In this document: piece by piece, positions 30,454 through 43,773 of the stretch | Numbering within the stretch: position 1 is the first letter of the stretch | Layout: every line of letters begins with the position of its first letter | DNA from: Wallemia ichthyophaga EXF-994 | Taxonomy: Eukaryota; Basidiomycota; Wallemiomycetes; Wallemiales; Wallemiaceae | Assembly (NCBI RefSeq): GCF_000400465.1 | Contig: NW_008806274.1 | Coordinates: 186,001 to 250,000, forward strand | Reading direction: 5' to 3' | DNA length: 64,000 bases | Program-made: the position numbers and the translations under genes | Notes under the pieces: generated by a model | Database searches by the model: none | Told to the model about the DNA's origin: nothing | What the model saw: the letters and a program-made list of their open reading frames with translations, nothing else

Positions 30454-32095
30454 TCATCTTCCCAAAACCCCCATCATGGCATCGACAGTGAGGAATTTCT
30501 CTCTCAACTTGCCATGGTCTTTGCCATTATCGATCTCGGCCTGGTTAATACGCAGCCAATCGGACCATTTGACAGCCTGATGCTCGACAACAGGTGGTAC
30601 GCCTGGGAGGGGGGATGTAGAAGGAGCCCAATCGAGATGAGAAGCGTTTGTGAAGGAAACACCAGCTGCCTCGTCCTCACCGCTCTCACCTTCAACCTGA
30701 TCGCTGTGCAGATCCGAGACAATAGTATCAGCGACGCTATACGAGTCGTACATAGTAGACGCGATGACGCCGACAGGCCCTCGACTCGCCCAGCCTGTGG
30801 AGTAAACGTTGGGTATCTGCAGTGAGTGAGGTGAGTGAGATGAGACACATTTCAATCACCACGGAACCCACATTAACTCCATCTTCACCTATAACTCTCC
30901 CGCCGGAGTTACGTATGACGCCGCGTGAAGTGTCGAAGGGGATGTTGCCTAGTGGGTGCGCCCTGTATCCTATACTCTCTATCGCGAGGTCGTACTCTTC
31001 TTCATGTGTTTGGGCTGTGGGCGTAGCGAGTACCCGTGCTGGCGTCTGCGTTGCTGGCTCACCACCCACTACACTCGTTGAGGGTGGTGTTTCGGTGAGT
31101 TTGTTCACTGCAAACGATATGTGTGTGAGGTGGTCCTTATCTTGCTTGCTGTGGAAATGTGTCGGGGAGAGAAGGAAGCGCAAGCCCCAAGTTTTAGCAG
31201 CGTCGTGCATCCCACACTTGCTGCCATCAGCCAGGAGATTGAGAATGCGTTTTTTAGCGCGCCATTCGCGGTCATTGGAGGCATGCTGATCGCCGTGCAT
31301 GATGGCATGGTGAATCGCGTCACTCGCCTCGCTGACGCCCCCGCCCACACCCACGCTCTTCATAGCGACGTCTGGGAGATGCATCATTTCACGCGTCTCC
31401 TTGGCCGTGAAAGCCACCTGGGCAGGACCGCGGCGGCCGACGAGATCGACGTGATCGATGGAGGCGTGTTGGAGGGAGTGGAGGACACTCGATGGGATGT
31501 CAGTGTGTGAGAGAGCGTGTGCGCTGCGGTTGGTGGTCAGCAGAACACGCGCTATATCCAACCCCACATTGCCCTGGCCGATGATGGCGACTTTGCGCGC
31601 GCGCGAGAGGTCCGCGGAGAGAGAATCGTGGAGGTGTGTGTAGTCGGGGTGGCCATTGTACCAGCCAACTAGATCGGCAGCAGAGTACACACCGCGTAGT
31701 CGCCGTGATGAACCGACTGAGCCGGGGATGCGGAGGTGGGTGGGTTGAGAAGCACCGTAGCTGAATGCCAAGTGGGTGTAGTGCTTGGCGAGGAGGGAAA
31801 GGGATATATCATTGTTCTTGGTACTGTCACCAACTGAGACACCGCCGTAAAACTTAAATCTATTATCACTGGCAGCTCTGCTGAAGGAATTGACGCAATT
31901 CTTTACATCAGGGTGATCAGGCGCTACGCCATACCTCACTAATCCAAACGGCACGGGTAATCGCTCGTACATGTGGATAGCGTGGTTGGGGTTGTAAGGG
32001 AGCTGGTTGAGTAGTCGCTGGGTTAGGTAGAATGCAGAAGGACCAGAGCCAAGTACCGCGAGTTTGAACGGCTTTATTGGCTGATTAAAACCCAT
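30454..32095 (-). CDS. ARH1: NADPH:adrenodoxin (ferredoxin) reductase, mitochondrial
   Basis: FAD enzyme passing electrons from NADPH to ferredoxin for Fe-S cluster, heme A and ubiquinone synthesis. Exons 30860-32095 and 30454-30816, joined by a 43-nt intron into VGSVIPNVYSTGWASRGPVG. FAD site KLAVLGSGPSAFYLTQRLL, PVPFGLVRYGVAPDHPDVK, and NADPH-site KVAIIGQGNVGLDIARVLL are intact. The start was set at the ATG 32095 (MGFNQPIKPFKLAVLG). This leaves no clear mitochondrial presequence, so an upstream spliced exon is possible but the FRS1 start lies just 30 bp away. Functionally linked to ISD11 in this window. Confidence 0.88.
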
Positions 32096-32125
32096 GACAG
32101 GTACTCTCAACAAGCAACATCCATC
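32096..32125. promoter_or_regulatory. 30-bp divergent spacer ARH1/FRS1
   Basis: Only 30 bp separate the two start codons, the shortest spacer in the window. Each promoter must extend into the other gene's transcribed region, or one start lies elsewhere. Confidence 0.5.
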
Positions 32126-34058
32126 ATGCCAACGATATCGGTCGATAAAAGGGAATTATTTGATAGACTGGGAAGGGAATATTGTGGGTTGATTATTTGT
32201 ATTTGTATGTCCCGTTAACCCACTCCCAGCCACTCAAGAATTTGATCAACTTTGCTTTGAATTTGGAATCGAATTGGACGAGGATACCACAGAGGAGGTG
32301 GCTGAGTTGACTAGGAATAACCAGCCTTCTGAGCCTCCTCAACTCAAAATTGAAATCCCTGCCAATCGCTATGATCTTCTCTGCATTGAAGGTATCGCCA
32401 GGGCTTTGAATGTCTTCTTGGGGAGGCAATCACCCCCAGTCTACACAGCTGCACCTGCAAATCACACTAGAAAACTTAGAATCGACAGCTCCACCAAAGA
32501 CGTCAGGCCATTCGCTGCTGCTGCTATCCTCAGAGGCGTGCACTTCTCCCCTTCCTCGTATGCCTCTTTCATCGACCTCCAGGACAAACTACACTCAAAC
32601 CTCTGCCGCAAACGTCAATTCGTTGCTATTGGTACTCATGACTACGATACTCTCGCACACACAGGCACCTTCACCTACCAAGGCACAAAACCTGAAAATA
32701 TTCACTTTACTCCCCTTAACAAGGATAAAGAGGTGGATGGATATCAACTTATGGACCTCTACTCACAAGACAAACATATCAGCAAGTTCCTCCACCTCAT
32801 CGACAAGTCCCCTGTCTACCCAACTATCTACGACTCAAACAACACCCTCCTCTCTCTCCCCCCACTCATCAACGGTGATCACTCCAAGATCAAGATGTCT
32901 ACTACAAACATCTTTATCGAGTGCACTGCCACTGATGCCACCAAGTTGGAAATGGTCCTCGACATTATCTGCGCCATGTTCAGTGAGTATACCGAGAAGC
33001 CGTATGAAATTGAGCAGGTGGAAGTGGTGAATCCAGATAATACCACTCACCTCACCCCACCCCTTCAACCACGCCAAATCAAAGCGCGTTCATCCTACAT
33101 CAACTCTTGCACCGGTCTCACAACCACAGCCGCCGAGATAGTTGGTTTGCTCAGCAAGATGGGTTTACCATCCACCGCGACTGGCGAAGCTGAGTACGAC
33201 ATCAGCGTCACAATCCCCATCACACGCCCAGACATACTTCACGAATGTGACATAATGGAAGACGCTGCGATTGCATACGGCTTCAATAACCTCCCGCGCA
33301 CTTTCCCCAAGGCGTACACGGTCGCTGCCCCACTCCCCATCAACAAGCTGAGTGATATTATGCGCCGCGAGGCTGCTATGGCGGGGGGGACAGAGGTCCT
33401 TCCACTCATCCTCTGCTCGCGGGATGAGAACTGCGCATACCTCAACAGGCACCCTGACGAACTCAAACATGCTGTCCACCTCGCTAATCCGAAAACACTC
33501 GAGTATCAGGTCGTTAGAACGTCCCTCCTCCCCGGTTTACTCAAAACAATACGCGAGAATAAACATCACGCCCTGCCTATCAAGGTGTTCGAGACCTCTG
33601 ATGTAGCTTTTGTTGATCAAGGGCTGGAAAGAAAGTCGAAGAATGAGAGGAGAGTAGGTGGTGTGTATAACGATAAGAAGGGTTCTTTTGAAGTGGCACA
33701 CGGATTACTTGATAGACTGCTCAATATGCTCGCTGTTCACTTCCTGCCATCTGATACTCGTAAAGAGGCTGAAAAAGGTTACTATATCGTCGAAAGCGAT
33801 AACCCTACTTACTTCCCTGGTCGCGCTGCTTCCATTGTCTACAGACCTCCTCCGTCTGACGATCAAGATAATGATGGCGCTTTCGCCTCACTCAAATCAA
33901 CCCTCGCTCATGCCCTCCCCGACTCACTCAAAGATCTCGTCAATTCCAGAGATAGAGTCATCGGCTCTCTCGGTATCGTTCATCCTGACGTGTTGAATCA
34001 CTTTGAAATCAAAAATCCTTGTTCGGCGTTTGAGTTTAATTTGCAAGAGTTTTTGTAA
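32126..34058 (+). CDS. FRS1: Cytosolic phenylalanyl-tRNA synthetase, beta subunit
   Basis: Beta chain of the alpha2-beta2 enzyme that charges tRNA-Phe. Exons 32126-32183 and 32230-34058 (46-nt intron), 628 residues. The N-terminus MPTISVDKRELFDRLGREYS and FDQLCFEFGIELDEDTTEEV match the eukaryotic family. Further signatures: LKIEIPANRYDLLCIEGIAR (B3/4 region), IPITRPDILHECDIMEDAAI (B5, Mg-proximal), and the C-terminal core SRDENCAYL, VRTSLLPGLLKT, and GSLGIVHPDVL. Length is normal. Confidence 0.93.
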
Positions 34059-34249
34059 GTGCGTGGGTGTTGATGGAATAGATTTCAATGGTTTCTTTAA
34101 ATTCATTGTGATTTATATGCTTTGTTTGCTTTCCTTGACACATGATATATAAATGATATACAATAAGTGGTTGATATATAATAGATGAGAGATGTGTATA
34201 CGAATTCTAAACCCACACCCACACTCACACTTACACTCACAGCCAACAA

Positions 34250-35041
34250 TTAAAGCAATCCTTGCTTGTACTCGTTGACGTAAGCGTAGTCGCACTCACG
34301 CATTTCTACCTCAATTGGTGCTGATTTGGGTTTATGCGAGTATTTTGATTCTTTCTTGCGCGTTTGTGAGCGTGTTTGGTATCTCGATGTAGATGTAGAT
34401 GCAACTGACTCGTCTTGCTCATCTGCCACCTCTTGCTGTTGCTCATTGAGGGTGTACTGGTAAATGAAATCAGCCGTGTGTGTACGTTTACGCTTTGTTT
34501 CGTGTGAGTGCGAGGGAGAGTCGACAAGGACATCACTTTCATCAGTGAGATACTGTTTCTTTTTGCCCCTGGCCTTGCCCTTGACTTGCCCTCTACCTCT
34601 AACCCGACCGCTACCTCTTCCTCTTCCCCACCTCTACTCACAACCTTCTTCGAGTGAGCGGGCTGCAAGTCAATCCCAACTGGTTCTTCTTGCTGGTCGC
34701 CAAAAGCGTGTTGGACGGCGTTTGGGTTGGCGGAAGAAGTCGTGAGTGTGCGTTTCCTCTTGGGTGTGGGTGCTTATGGGAGAATGTATATCTAAACGAA
34801 AGGAAGTGCGACTGTGATTGGAGTTAAGCATAGTCATTGTACTCCTAAAACACCTGATAATCTGGTATTTGGAAGGAGGTAAAGGTATCATAAACTGCCT
34901 CTTTGCGTTGGTGGCAGAGGGAGTTGAAGCCAGGGATGCTGTGAAGTGTGAGTTTGACTTTGAGTAAAGTCAAACAAACACCCACTCCAATAAGAGTGAT
35001 AGACGCTGTTTATGTTATGCAGTTGATTTACTGTAACGCAT
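34250..35041 (-). CDS. Predicted nuclear RG-rich protein, unknown
   Basis: Not recognised. Reconstructed from frame and splice signals: start ATG at 35041 (first exon 10 nt), then exons through MRYTSLASTPSATNAKRQFM / IPLPPSKYQIIR, TPTPKRKRTLTTSSANPNAV, a 47-nt intron whose acceptor directly follows an in-frame TAG, an RG-rich patch (RWGRGRGSGRVRGRGQ) and a tail ending CDYAYVNEYKQGLL. The middle junctions near 34760-34850 are not settled. Basic KRKR patches, an RG tract and acidic DES runs suggest a chromatin or nucleolar protein. The 3' end is solid; the 5' half is tentative. Confidence 0.45.
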
Positions 35042-35343
35042 TTCTAATGACGATACACGTAGCCATATTTCTCGGAGAATTTCACTCGCACTCCTAATCT
35101 TAACTCTCCATATCCAATCATTGTGCCTAAGTGGGGGTAGAGAGGGGTAAGACTATGAGATGGTGTGAGTGTATGTAATTATAAACTAACCTGTATATGG
35201 TTATGGTTCATTACAATGTGATCTACCACTTGGTACTGCTTCTACTTTGTATTCCAACAGTTTGTTTGGTGTGTTTGCTGTGATTGTTGTGAATGCTGTC
35301 GCTACTGCTATTACTACTGCTGCCGCTGCTATGATGACTTTAA

Positions 35344-35820
35344 TTAATCTGATTTCTCTGTTTGCTCTGTTTGCTCTGTTTGCCGCGTCTGCTGCTCTTT
35401 ATTAAATCTCTCAAGGAGATCTGTGTACTTGGAAGACTTAAAGATATGATCTTGTTGATAAGTTTGATTTATTGGTGGTATTATTGGTTTTGGTTGTGTG
35501 ATGAGATTGTTATCATTGAATATCTCCGCCAAGCGCTCTTTGACCGTGTGGGTTACTGCACTTGGAAATATTTCTAAAACTTCAACAAGTCTAATTATGT
35601 CTTTGTATGATAATGCCTGCTTGGATTCATTCGCTGGTTTCAATACTCCCACTATATCTAGCAATCTATTCAGATCACGCGTTGCTCCTTCTGCATCTCC
35701 TATGGGTAGTGCACTTGGTATTGATTCTTTTGGCCATTGAAATGATAAATCATTTACATTGTTACTCTCACATAACTCGCGTAAAAGTAACTCGGATTTA
35801 TTTCTTTGCTTTTGATTCAT
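35344..35820 (-). CDS. Orphan hydrophilic protein
   Basis: Not recognised. 158-residue single-exon frame starting MNQKQRNKSELLLRELCESN and ending in a TEQTEQTEQTEKSD repeat encoded by a 9-bp DNA repeat. The centre has moderately hydrophobic helices (LLDIVGVLKPAN, IIRLVEVLEIFPSAVTHTV), suggesting a small helical domain. The region is AT-richer than neighbours. Sited 95 bp from the prefoldin start, so the pair is divergent. Could be a fast-evolving helical adaptor; no function is claimed. Confidence 0.5.
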   Translation of the reverse strand: MNQKQRNKSELLLRELCESNNVNDLSFQWPKESIPSALPIGDAEGATRDLNRLLDIVGVLKPANESKQALSYKDIIRLVEVLEIFPSAVTHTVKERLAEIFNDNNLITQPKPIIPPINQTYQQDHIFKSSKYTDLLERFNKEQQTRQTEQTEQTEKSD

Positions 35821-35915
35821 CGTTGTTATTGAATAAGAGAGTATTTAAATCAATTAAGTGAAAATTTAATTTATATAGTTGGATGACCGCAATTCCTCAC
35901 ACCAACACACTCACC

Positions 35916-36298
35916 ATGGATACAGAATATCAACAGTTAACTCAAAATCTTGATAACTTGGTTGAAGTGAGGCAGAAGTTACAAGTACAATTCAATGAGA
36001 ATAATCAAGTTAAGGATGTTAGTTGGGTGTGATTAGGTGTGATTGAAATCAAGCTAACACAACACACAAACCCCAGGAATTCAACAAACTCACTCCTAAT
36101 AACACCATTTACAAATTAGTTGGCCCTGCTTTAGTCGAGCAAGATCAACATGAATCGAAACTTAACGTTGAAAAGCGCTTAGATTTCATAAAAAGTGAGA
36201 TTGATAGAACTGAATCTGAGATTGAATCTGGGCAGAAAACAATCCAATCGATACAGCAATCTATCAGTCAACAGACTCAACAAGAGTCTACAGAATAG
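35916..36298 (+). CDS. YKE2: Prefoldin subunit 6
   Basis: Beta-type subunit of the prefoldin chaperone that hands actin and tubulin to CCT. Exons 35916-36017 and 36077-36298 (59-nt intron, GTTAGT donor); 107 residues. The N-helix YQQLTQNLDNLVEVRQKLQV, the hairpin core EFNKLTPNNTIYKLVGPALV, and the C-helix with EKRLDFIKSEIDRTES fit the family. Splicing to VKD-EFNKL gives the expected length. Confidence 0.85.
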
Positions 36299-36344
36299 AA
36301 CACATAATTCATATATTTATATCATTTCCTTTTCTACACTTAAC

Positions 36345-37183
<839 letters not shown>

Positions 37184-37230
37184 TTAAGTGGTAGTAGATC
37201 AACACGCGCGAGACACGTTACATGTAAACG

Positions 37231-38910
37231 ATGTCCACAAAATATTCAAATTTCAATTTACTAAAAGTGGAAGATATTGGTGATTCTGATTCAGATGATC
37301 AGGGTGATCAGAACCCAGCTACTCCACCTAAGAAGAGTACCAAGGTGCACAAGCACAGTGATAGACACTCCAACAGTCCTTCTAAACGTGCTTCTAAACA
37401 GCAGCCTCAGCAGCCTCAATTGGATTTTAAAGTTGATCCTGTTTATCATAAAGCACAGCCAGGGGTTGAGCAGAAGCCACAGCCAGTACACAAGTCAACT
37501 CCAGTACATAAGCAGAAGCCGGTGCTTGAGCAAAAGCCTGAACCAATCCAACAGCCTGCGCATAAGTCACAACAACCCCAGCAACCCCAGCAACCCTCAC
37601 AAACCCAATCCATCCCCGCTAAACCTTCCAAAAAACAAGCCATTGTTACTCGCACTATTTGGACCTTCATCATGGTCTTCGGCTTCTTTGGTTGTCTAAT
37701 GGCTGGGCACGCTTGGCTCATCATGCTCGTCATGCTCTGTCAATCTCTCTCGTACCGCGAAGTCACCGCTCTCTTTGGGTTTAAGACGGAGTACGGCGTT
37801 AGAGCTAAGAATAGCGAGAAAGACAGATGGTCAACTATTCTTAACTGGTGGGTGTTTCATTTCCACATATCACTTATCATACTCACACTCACTCACAGGT
37901 ACTTCTTTGTCGTCACAAACTACTTCTTATACGGCGAATCCATCATTTACTACCTCAAACATATCATCTTCGCAGACGTCTACTTCATCCAACTAGCCAA
38001 ACATCACCGCTTCATCTCTTTCATGCTCTACATTATCGGCTTCATGGGCTTCGTCGCCAACCTCAAACGTTCCTTCCTCAAGCGCCAATTCGTTCTCTTT
38101 TGTTGGGTACACATGTCTCTCCTTCTCATCGTACTCTCTTCCCACTTTATCGTCAACAACATCCTCGAAGGAATCATTTGGTTTTGGGTACCTGCTTCTC
38201 TCGTTATTTGCAATGATATCTTTGCGTACGTCTTTGGTATGCTATTCGGCAAAACTCCTCTTATTGCACTCTCACCAAAGAAGACTGTCGAAGGTTTCAT
38301 TGGTGGAGGTATCGCAACCGTTTTGTTTGCATGGGGATGGGGTACTATCTTCCAGCAATGGAAGTACATGATATGTCCTGTCCACGACCTTGGCACTTCA
38401 ATCTTTTCTCAAGTGGAGTGTGTACCTAACCCGGTCTTTATTTGGCGTGAGTTTGAGATTCCAAGTATGATTTCAGCTCTGCTGAGTACCATGGTGAGGG
38501 GGTTTTAAGGTGTAAAACTGAATTTAATCTAACTCAAACGCAAACAGACACAACGCGACATTACTATTATTCCATACACTCCATTCCAAATTCACTGCCT
38601 CTTCATGGCAACTTTCGCTTCAGTTGTTGCTCCATTTGGTGGATTCTTCGCATCCGGTTTTAAGAGAGCATTCGATATCAAAGACTTTGGCGACTCAATA
38701 CCAGGACACGGTGGTTTGACTGATAGAATGGATTGCCAATTCCTTATGGGATTGTTTGCTTACGTGTATTACAGCTCACTCATCCGCGAAGCTCACGTGT
38801 CGGCTGGACAAGTTCTCCAAACGATTGTGTCCTCGTTACGAGCAGATGAACAACTTGAGTTATTTAGCGACTTTAAAAAGTATTTAGAATCACAAAATTA
38901 TCTGTCTTAA
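37231..38910 (+). CDS. CDS1: Phosphatidate cytidylyltransferase (CDP-DAG synthase)
   Basis: Makes CDP-diacylglycerol for phospholipid synthesis in ER membranes. Exons 37231-37847, 37899-38493 and 38548-38910; 524 residues. The N-terminal 150 residues are a hydrophilic linker with KPxPVHK and QPQQP repeats. Then come multiple membrane segments and the CDS signature (SFLKRQFVLF, FGMLFGKTPLIALSPKKTVEGFIGGG) and SVVAPFGGFFASGFKRAFDIKDFGDSIPGHGG, split in two parts by intron 2. Intron 1 is 51 nt and stop-free, so it can be read as protein (WVFHFHISLIILTLTH); the spliced form LNWYFFVVTNYF matches the family. Confidence 0.92.
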
Positions 38911-38964
38911 TCAATTTATTCATTTTTGTGTGTGTCTTCCTTGTTCCAAAACACGCAACACACG

Positions 38965-41900
38965 ATGGACAGTATCGCGGTTCTATTGTCGCAATCTTTA
39001 CAACTTGGTCCACAGCGCAAGCAGGCTGAGCAGCAGCTACAGCAAGGTGAATCCCAGGCAGGATTTCTTCTCTTACTGCTCCAGCTCCTCGGTCAGGAGA
39101 ATGCACCAAATGAGATACGCCTGGCTGCTGCAGTTTTGCTTAAGAATAATATAAGAAAGAATTGGGTGAGTGTTGTGCGTCTGTGGTCGTGTGGTTGCTC
39201 ACACACCAACAGCCAGAAGACACAGCTATAAGCGTGCAAGATAGAAACACGGTCAAGGCTCAAATAGTACCTGCTATGATTGCGTTATCTTCTAGACCTC
39301 CTTTACAAGCTCAGCTTGGTGAAGCCGTTGCTATTATCGCGGAGCATGACTTCCCTGCAAATTGGGATGGTTTGATTGATGTGCGTAGTGTTCTGGCGAT
39401 AAACACAACCTAACACAACACTCCACAGCAACTCGTTGCTGCACTCACAGAATCAGATTACTCGATTAACAACGGCGTCCTCACCACAGCTCACTCCATC
39501 TTCAAAAGATGGCGCTCACAATTTCGCACAGATGACCTCTTTAGAGAGATTATATACGTTTTAGAGCGTTTCTGTGAACCATTCTTAGGCATCTTTAGAC
39601 GCACTGATCACCTCCTCAGCGATCCCTCATACCACTCTCTTCCAGAAGCTCAACGCGTACAGTTAGCACAAGCAATGATCCTACTCACTCAAATTTACCA
39701 CGACCTCAACTCACAAGACCTGCCTCCTTTCTTCGAGGACAATAACAATGAATTTATGGGCTACTTTGCAAAATACTTGGTCGAATGGAACGCCCAGTTC
39801 GATGATGGCGGCGGCGAGGACCCAACACCTCTAGAAAAGATTAGAGCGAGTATTTGTGAGATCGTTGAGCTCTACTCGCAGAGATACCTCGATGCATTCC
39901 CTCAAATGGGTGCGTTCGTTGAGCGTGTGTGGACGTTGGTTATTGGTTTGGGTCAATCAACAAAGTACGACGTTTTGATCAGCAAGGCGCTGAAATTCTT
40001 AAGCACAGTCGTTAGAAATCCAGATCAACGTGGTGCAATTGACAACGAGGCAACACTCAATCAATTTTGCGAAAAGATTATTCTCCCAAATATGCAAATG
40101 CGTGAACATGAGGAGGAGATGTTCGAGGATGATCCATTGGAATACGTGAGGAGAGATTTAGAACCTACTTCGGATTCAGACACGCGTAGATCTGCTGCTA
40201 CTGAATTTACACGTGCTTTGATGGAACAATTTGAGAGCACTATTACGACTATCATTAAGGGCTATATTGCTAATTGTTTACAAGTATTTAGTCAACAAAA
40301 CTGGAAAGCTAAAGATACCGCTATATACCTTCTCACATCTATCGCAAGTAAGGGATCCACATCTTCACATGGTGTGTCATCAACTAATCAACTCATTGAT
40401 GTTATTTCCTTCTTCTCTGAACATGTTTTCCAACACCTTCAAAACCCTTCACACCCAATACTTGAAGTTGACGCCATCAAGTTTTTGTACACATTCCGTA
40501 ACCAGCTCAGCAAAGAGCAGATACTGTCAGTCTTACCGTTGCTCGTTCGTCACTTGGGAAGTGAGAATTACGTTGTTTACTCATACGCTGCTATTACTTT
40601 AGAGAGAACGTTGGCGTTGAGAAGAGACGGGAAGCAGGTTATCGAAAAGGACGACGTGAGAATATTTGCTCAGGATATCTTAGTTGCCATATTTAACAAG
40701 ATTGGTGAGGCTCCAACGCCAGAAAAGAAGGCCGAGAATGAGTACCTCGCCCGTGCTGCTATGCGTATTATCTTGGTCGCTCAAGATAGCTTGTCTGATG
40801 TACATGAGGCAATCCTCGACTACTTAGTTGGTATTACGACGGAGATTTCCAAGAATCCATCCAACCCACGTTTCTCGCAGTACATTTTCGAGGCAATTGC
40901 TGCTTTGGTTAGGTTTGTTGGGGGTACACATAAGCAACTCCTCCCCAACATGACCAACAAGCTACTCTACGGACCTTTCCAAATGATTCTGGGTCAGGAC
41001 GTCCAGGAGTTCCAGCCATTCGTTTTCCAAATTGTCGCTCAGTTGTTGGAAATTCAGGGCGAGGGTACGCCAGATGCATTCAAGCCTCTACTCGCGCCGT
41101 TAATGCAGCCTACACTATGGGAGCAGCGTGGTAACGTTCCACCTCTGGTGAGACTTTTGAAGGCCTTCTTGCTCAGAGTGTCCGAGGACATAGTCGCAAA
41201 CAACCAGATCAGCAACATTCTGGGTGTGTTTCAAAAACTCATTGGAAGTAAGGTGCAGGATGTGTACGGATTTGAGTTATTAGAGGGGCTCATCGAGAAT
41301 GTACCTGCGCAAACCATGCAGGATTACATTGCACCCGTTTTGACTTTGCTTCTTACACGTCTGCAAGCGAGCAAGACTGACCAGTTTACACGTGCATTCA
41401 TCCACTTCTTTATGCTCACTGCTGCGCTCGACGACAAGGGGTATGGAGTGCCGTTCTTGGTTAGCGGTTTCGATAAGGTTCAGCCGGGGTAAGGGTGGCG
41501 TTTGATAGATAAACGCACACACTAACATTTCTCACAGTCTGCTCCCTCAGGTGCTCCAATCTGTGCTTCTTCCCGAAGTTCAGAAAGTCACGCAGCGCGA
41601 TCGCAAGGTCGTCTACATCGGTCTGGTGAAGCTATTGACAAACACGCAAACTATACAAATGGGCAAGGTGTGGTCCGTTGCAATGGAGTCTCTGCTTAAG
41701 CTCTTCATCAACCCACAGGATCTCAAGGCTGCGGGTACGAATGAAATTCTTGTGGACGACGAATCAGGCTATCAGACGACTTACGCTCGTTTGGCTTCGT
41801 CTGATTATCCTCCAGCTGACAGGTTTCCCAGTGTCACCGATGAGCGCTCTTTCATGAGCTCTAGCTTGGACGCTTTCAGTAGGAACGTCCCAGGTCAGAT

Positions 41901-41985
41901 CCCTCCGCTTCTGCAAGGCATCCCTAACGAATTACTCTCCCCACTCGTGCAATTCATGCAGTCTAACGGTCAGACCATTGTGTGA
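38965..41985 (+). CDS. CSE1: Importin-alpha re-exporter, Cse1/CAS
   Basis: Karyopherin that exports importin-alpha from the nucleus with Ran-GTP. Exons 38965-39165, 39213-39380, 39429-41488 and 41538-41985; 958 residues, the normal size for the family. N-terminal importin domain at ENAPNEIRLAAAVLLKNNIR, then HEAT repeats throughout. The Cse1 hallmark EEEMFEDDPLEYVRRDLE and SDTRRSAATEFTRALM is near residue 370. The last exon starts LLPQVLQSVLLPEVQK, continuing the C-terminal HEATs. Confidence 0.95.
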
Positions 41986-42078
41986 TTTTAATTTGTGGAG
42001 GTTTGTTGGTTTGTTTGTGGGTGTATAAAATGCATTTATATTATATTACACAAGACACGTGGTGGTGATGATTACTGG

Positions 42079-43625
42079 CTAAACTTGAATTGGTGCGGCT
42101 TGTGCAGCTCCTGTTCCACTTCCAGCTGCTTGAAATGGATTGTGCCTAATAACTACCTGCTCAACGACATGCTCCGAGTCTGCGAAACCGAGTATGTCTG
42201 AGATGAGTGAGCTGTAGATGCGTTGGCATGTTAGTCAGGAATACAACACCAAACACTCCCACCTTTTGGCCCCTTTGACTCTGTCTATATCGGTGGAGTT
42301 GTAATTCGCCAATCCTCGTCCAATCTCAATGTTGATGTTACCTTCGCTCAATCCTCCGGTAATGTTCGTCTCAAGTGAAGAAACACTACCGCTTACATTT
42401 TGAGGTGCGAGATTTGGAGTTGGTGGGTAACCCTCATCGTTCATCCTGATAGCTGCGAGCGAGAGTGGAGAGATGTTTGACGTGATTGTCGCATTAACCA
42501 AGGATATAGTGACTGCTTGACCAATGGCAAAGGTGCCGCGCACAGCGACCACCCCGGCTGGTAGAAGTCTCCCTCCGCCTCTCACCAACGCCTTGGCAGC
42601 ACCAACATCGATGACAATCTCTCCCGCAGGATTGAGACCATTAAGGATCCACCACTTGCGATCTCCCAAAGGATTACTCTTGGACAGAAACGCCGTGTGT
42701 GGAGGTGCAGCGAGCGACCCCCCCTCGTCTCCACCCGGAGCAGTGATAATGTCGAATATGCGCTCAGGGTGGGCACCGTGGGAGACGACGGTGGTGACAC
42801 CGGCAGCTGTAGCCAGCTCCGCTGCTATAATCTTGGTCTCCATTCCACCCGTACCTAGAGAAGTGCCCATTGTCGACGTCGAAACTGTCTGGCGGATATC
42901 AGCGATGTCTTTGACAATGCTCACCGGCTTCGCGTCGGGGTTCTTCCGCGGATTATCCGTATAAAGACAGTCAACGTCTGTCATCAGAAACAGGTAATCA
43001 GCGTGCACCATAGCGGCTGTGATTGCAGAGAGCGTGTCGTTGTCACCGAACTTGATCTCGGACACACTGATAGTGTCGTTCTCATTGACGATAGGCACAA
43101 CGCCCATGTCGAGCAGCTCTGAGAAGGTGTTGACGGCATTGAGGTAGCGTGTGCGCTGGGCTGTTAGCAGGGCGCCACCACTCTACACTCCACTCACATC
43201 TGAAATGTCGCCCCTGGTTAGCAGGATCTGGGATATTGGCTGCGAGAGCTGGGAGAAGAGGTTGTCCCAGAGCGCTATTAGTCGTCCTTGTCCGATTGCA
43301 GCTAGGGCCTGTTTGGCGTGTGAGCTGTGTCATGGGAATCAACAACCGCACGCGCCTGCTTCTTCGCAAGGCCTTTCGGACGACGGGCCATGTCCATCCT
43401 CTTCAGCCCCACGCCGATAGCGCCGGATGACACGATGACAACTCGGTGCCCGGCGCGTATCAGGCTCACCGCCGTCTCGACGATACTAGATAAGAGAGCA
43501 ATCTTGGGGAGATGGGTGTGGTCGTCGTTCACGATGGAGCTCGTACCCAGCTTAATCACAATCGTCAGGTGCTCCTTTGGGCCCGCGTGCCGTGGATTGG
43601 TCCTAAAGTCCGCGCTGGCATTCAT
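42079..43625 (-). CDS. PRO1: Glutamate 5-kinase
   Basis: First step of proline synthesis from glutamate. Exons 43356-43625, 43198-43308, 42263-43155 and 42079-42211; 468 residues. Amino-acid-kinase motifs: [43 protein letters not shown], and [15 protein letters not shown]; a PUA RNA-binding domain follows (about 350-450). The end is read after a 51-nt intron as [18 protein letters not shown]. Intron 1 needs a GC donor (CAG|GCGCGT) to give [13 protein letters not shown]; the alternative GT donor would drop a residue (KKQAPAIGQ). The start [20 protein letters not shown] is the first internal ATG. Confidence 0.9.
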
Positions 43626-43773
43626 GATGGTACCGAAGATGGAGACAGAGCGTGGATTGCAGGCATGGTTGGGAGCAGCCAAATGAGCATCTTCTGCATC
43701 TCGTGTAACTCGTGTAACTCATGTGCTTTGTAATTCACCTGCATCTCCTGTATCTTCAACACCTTTTACTCTC

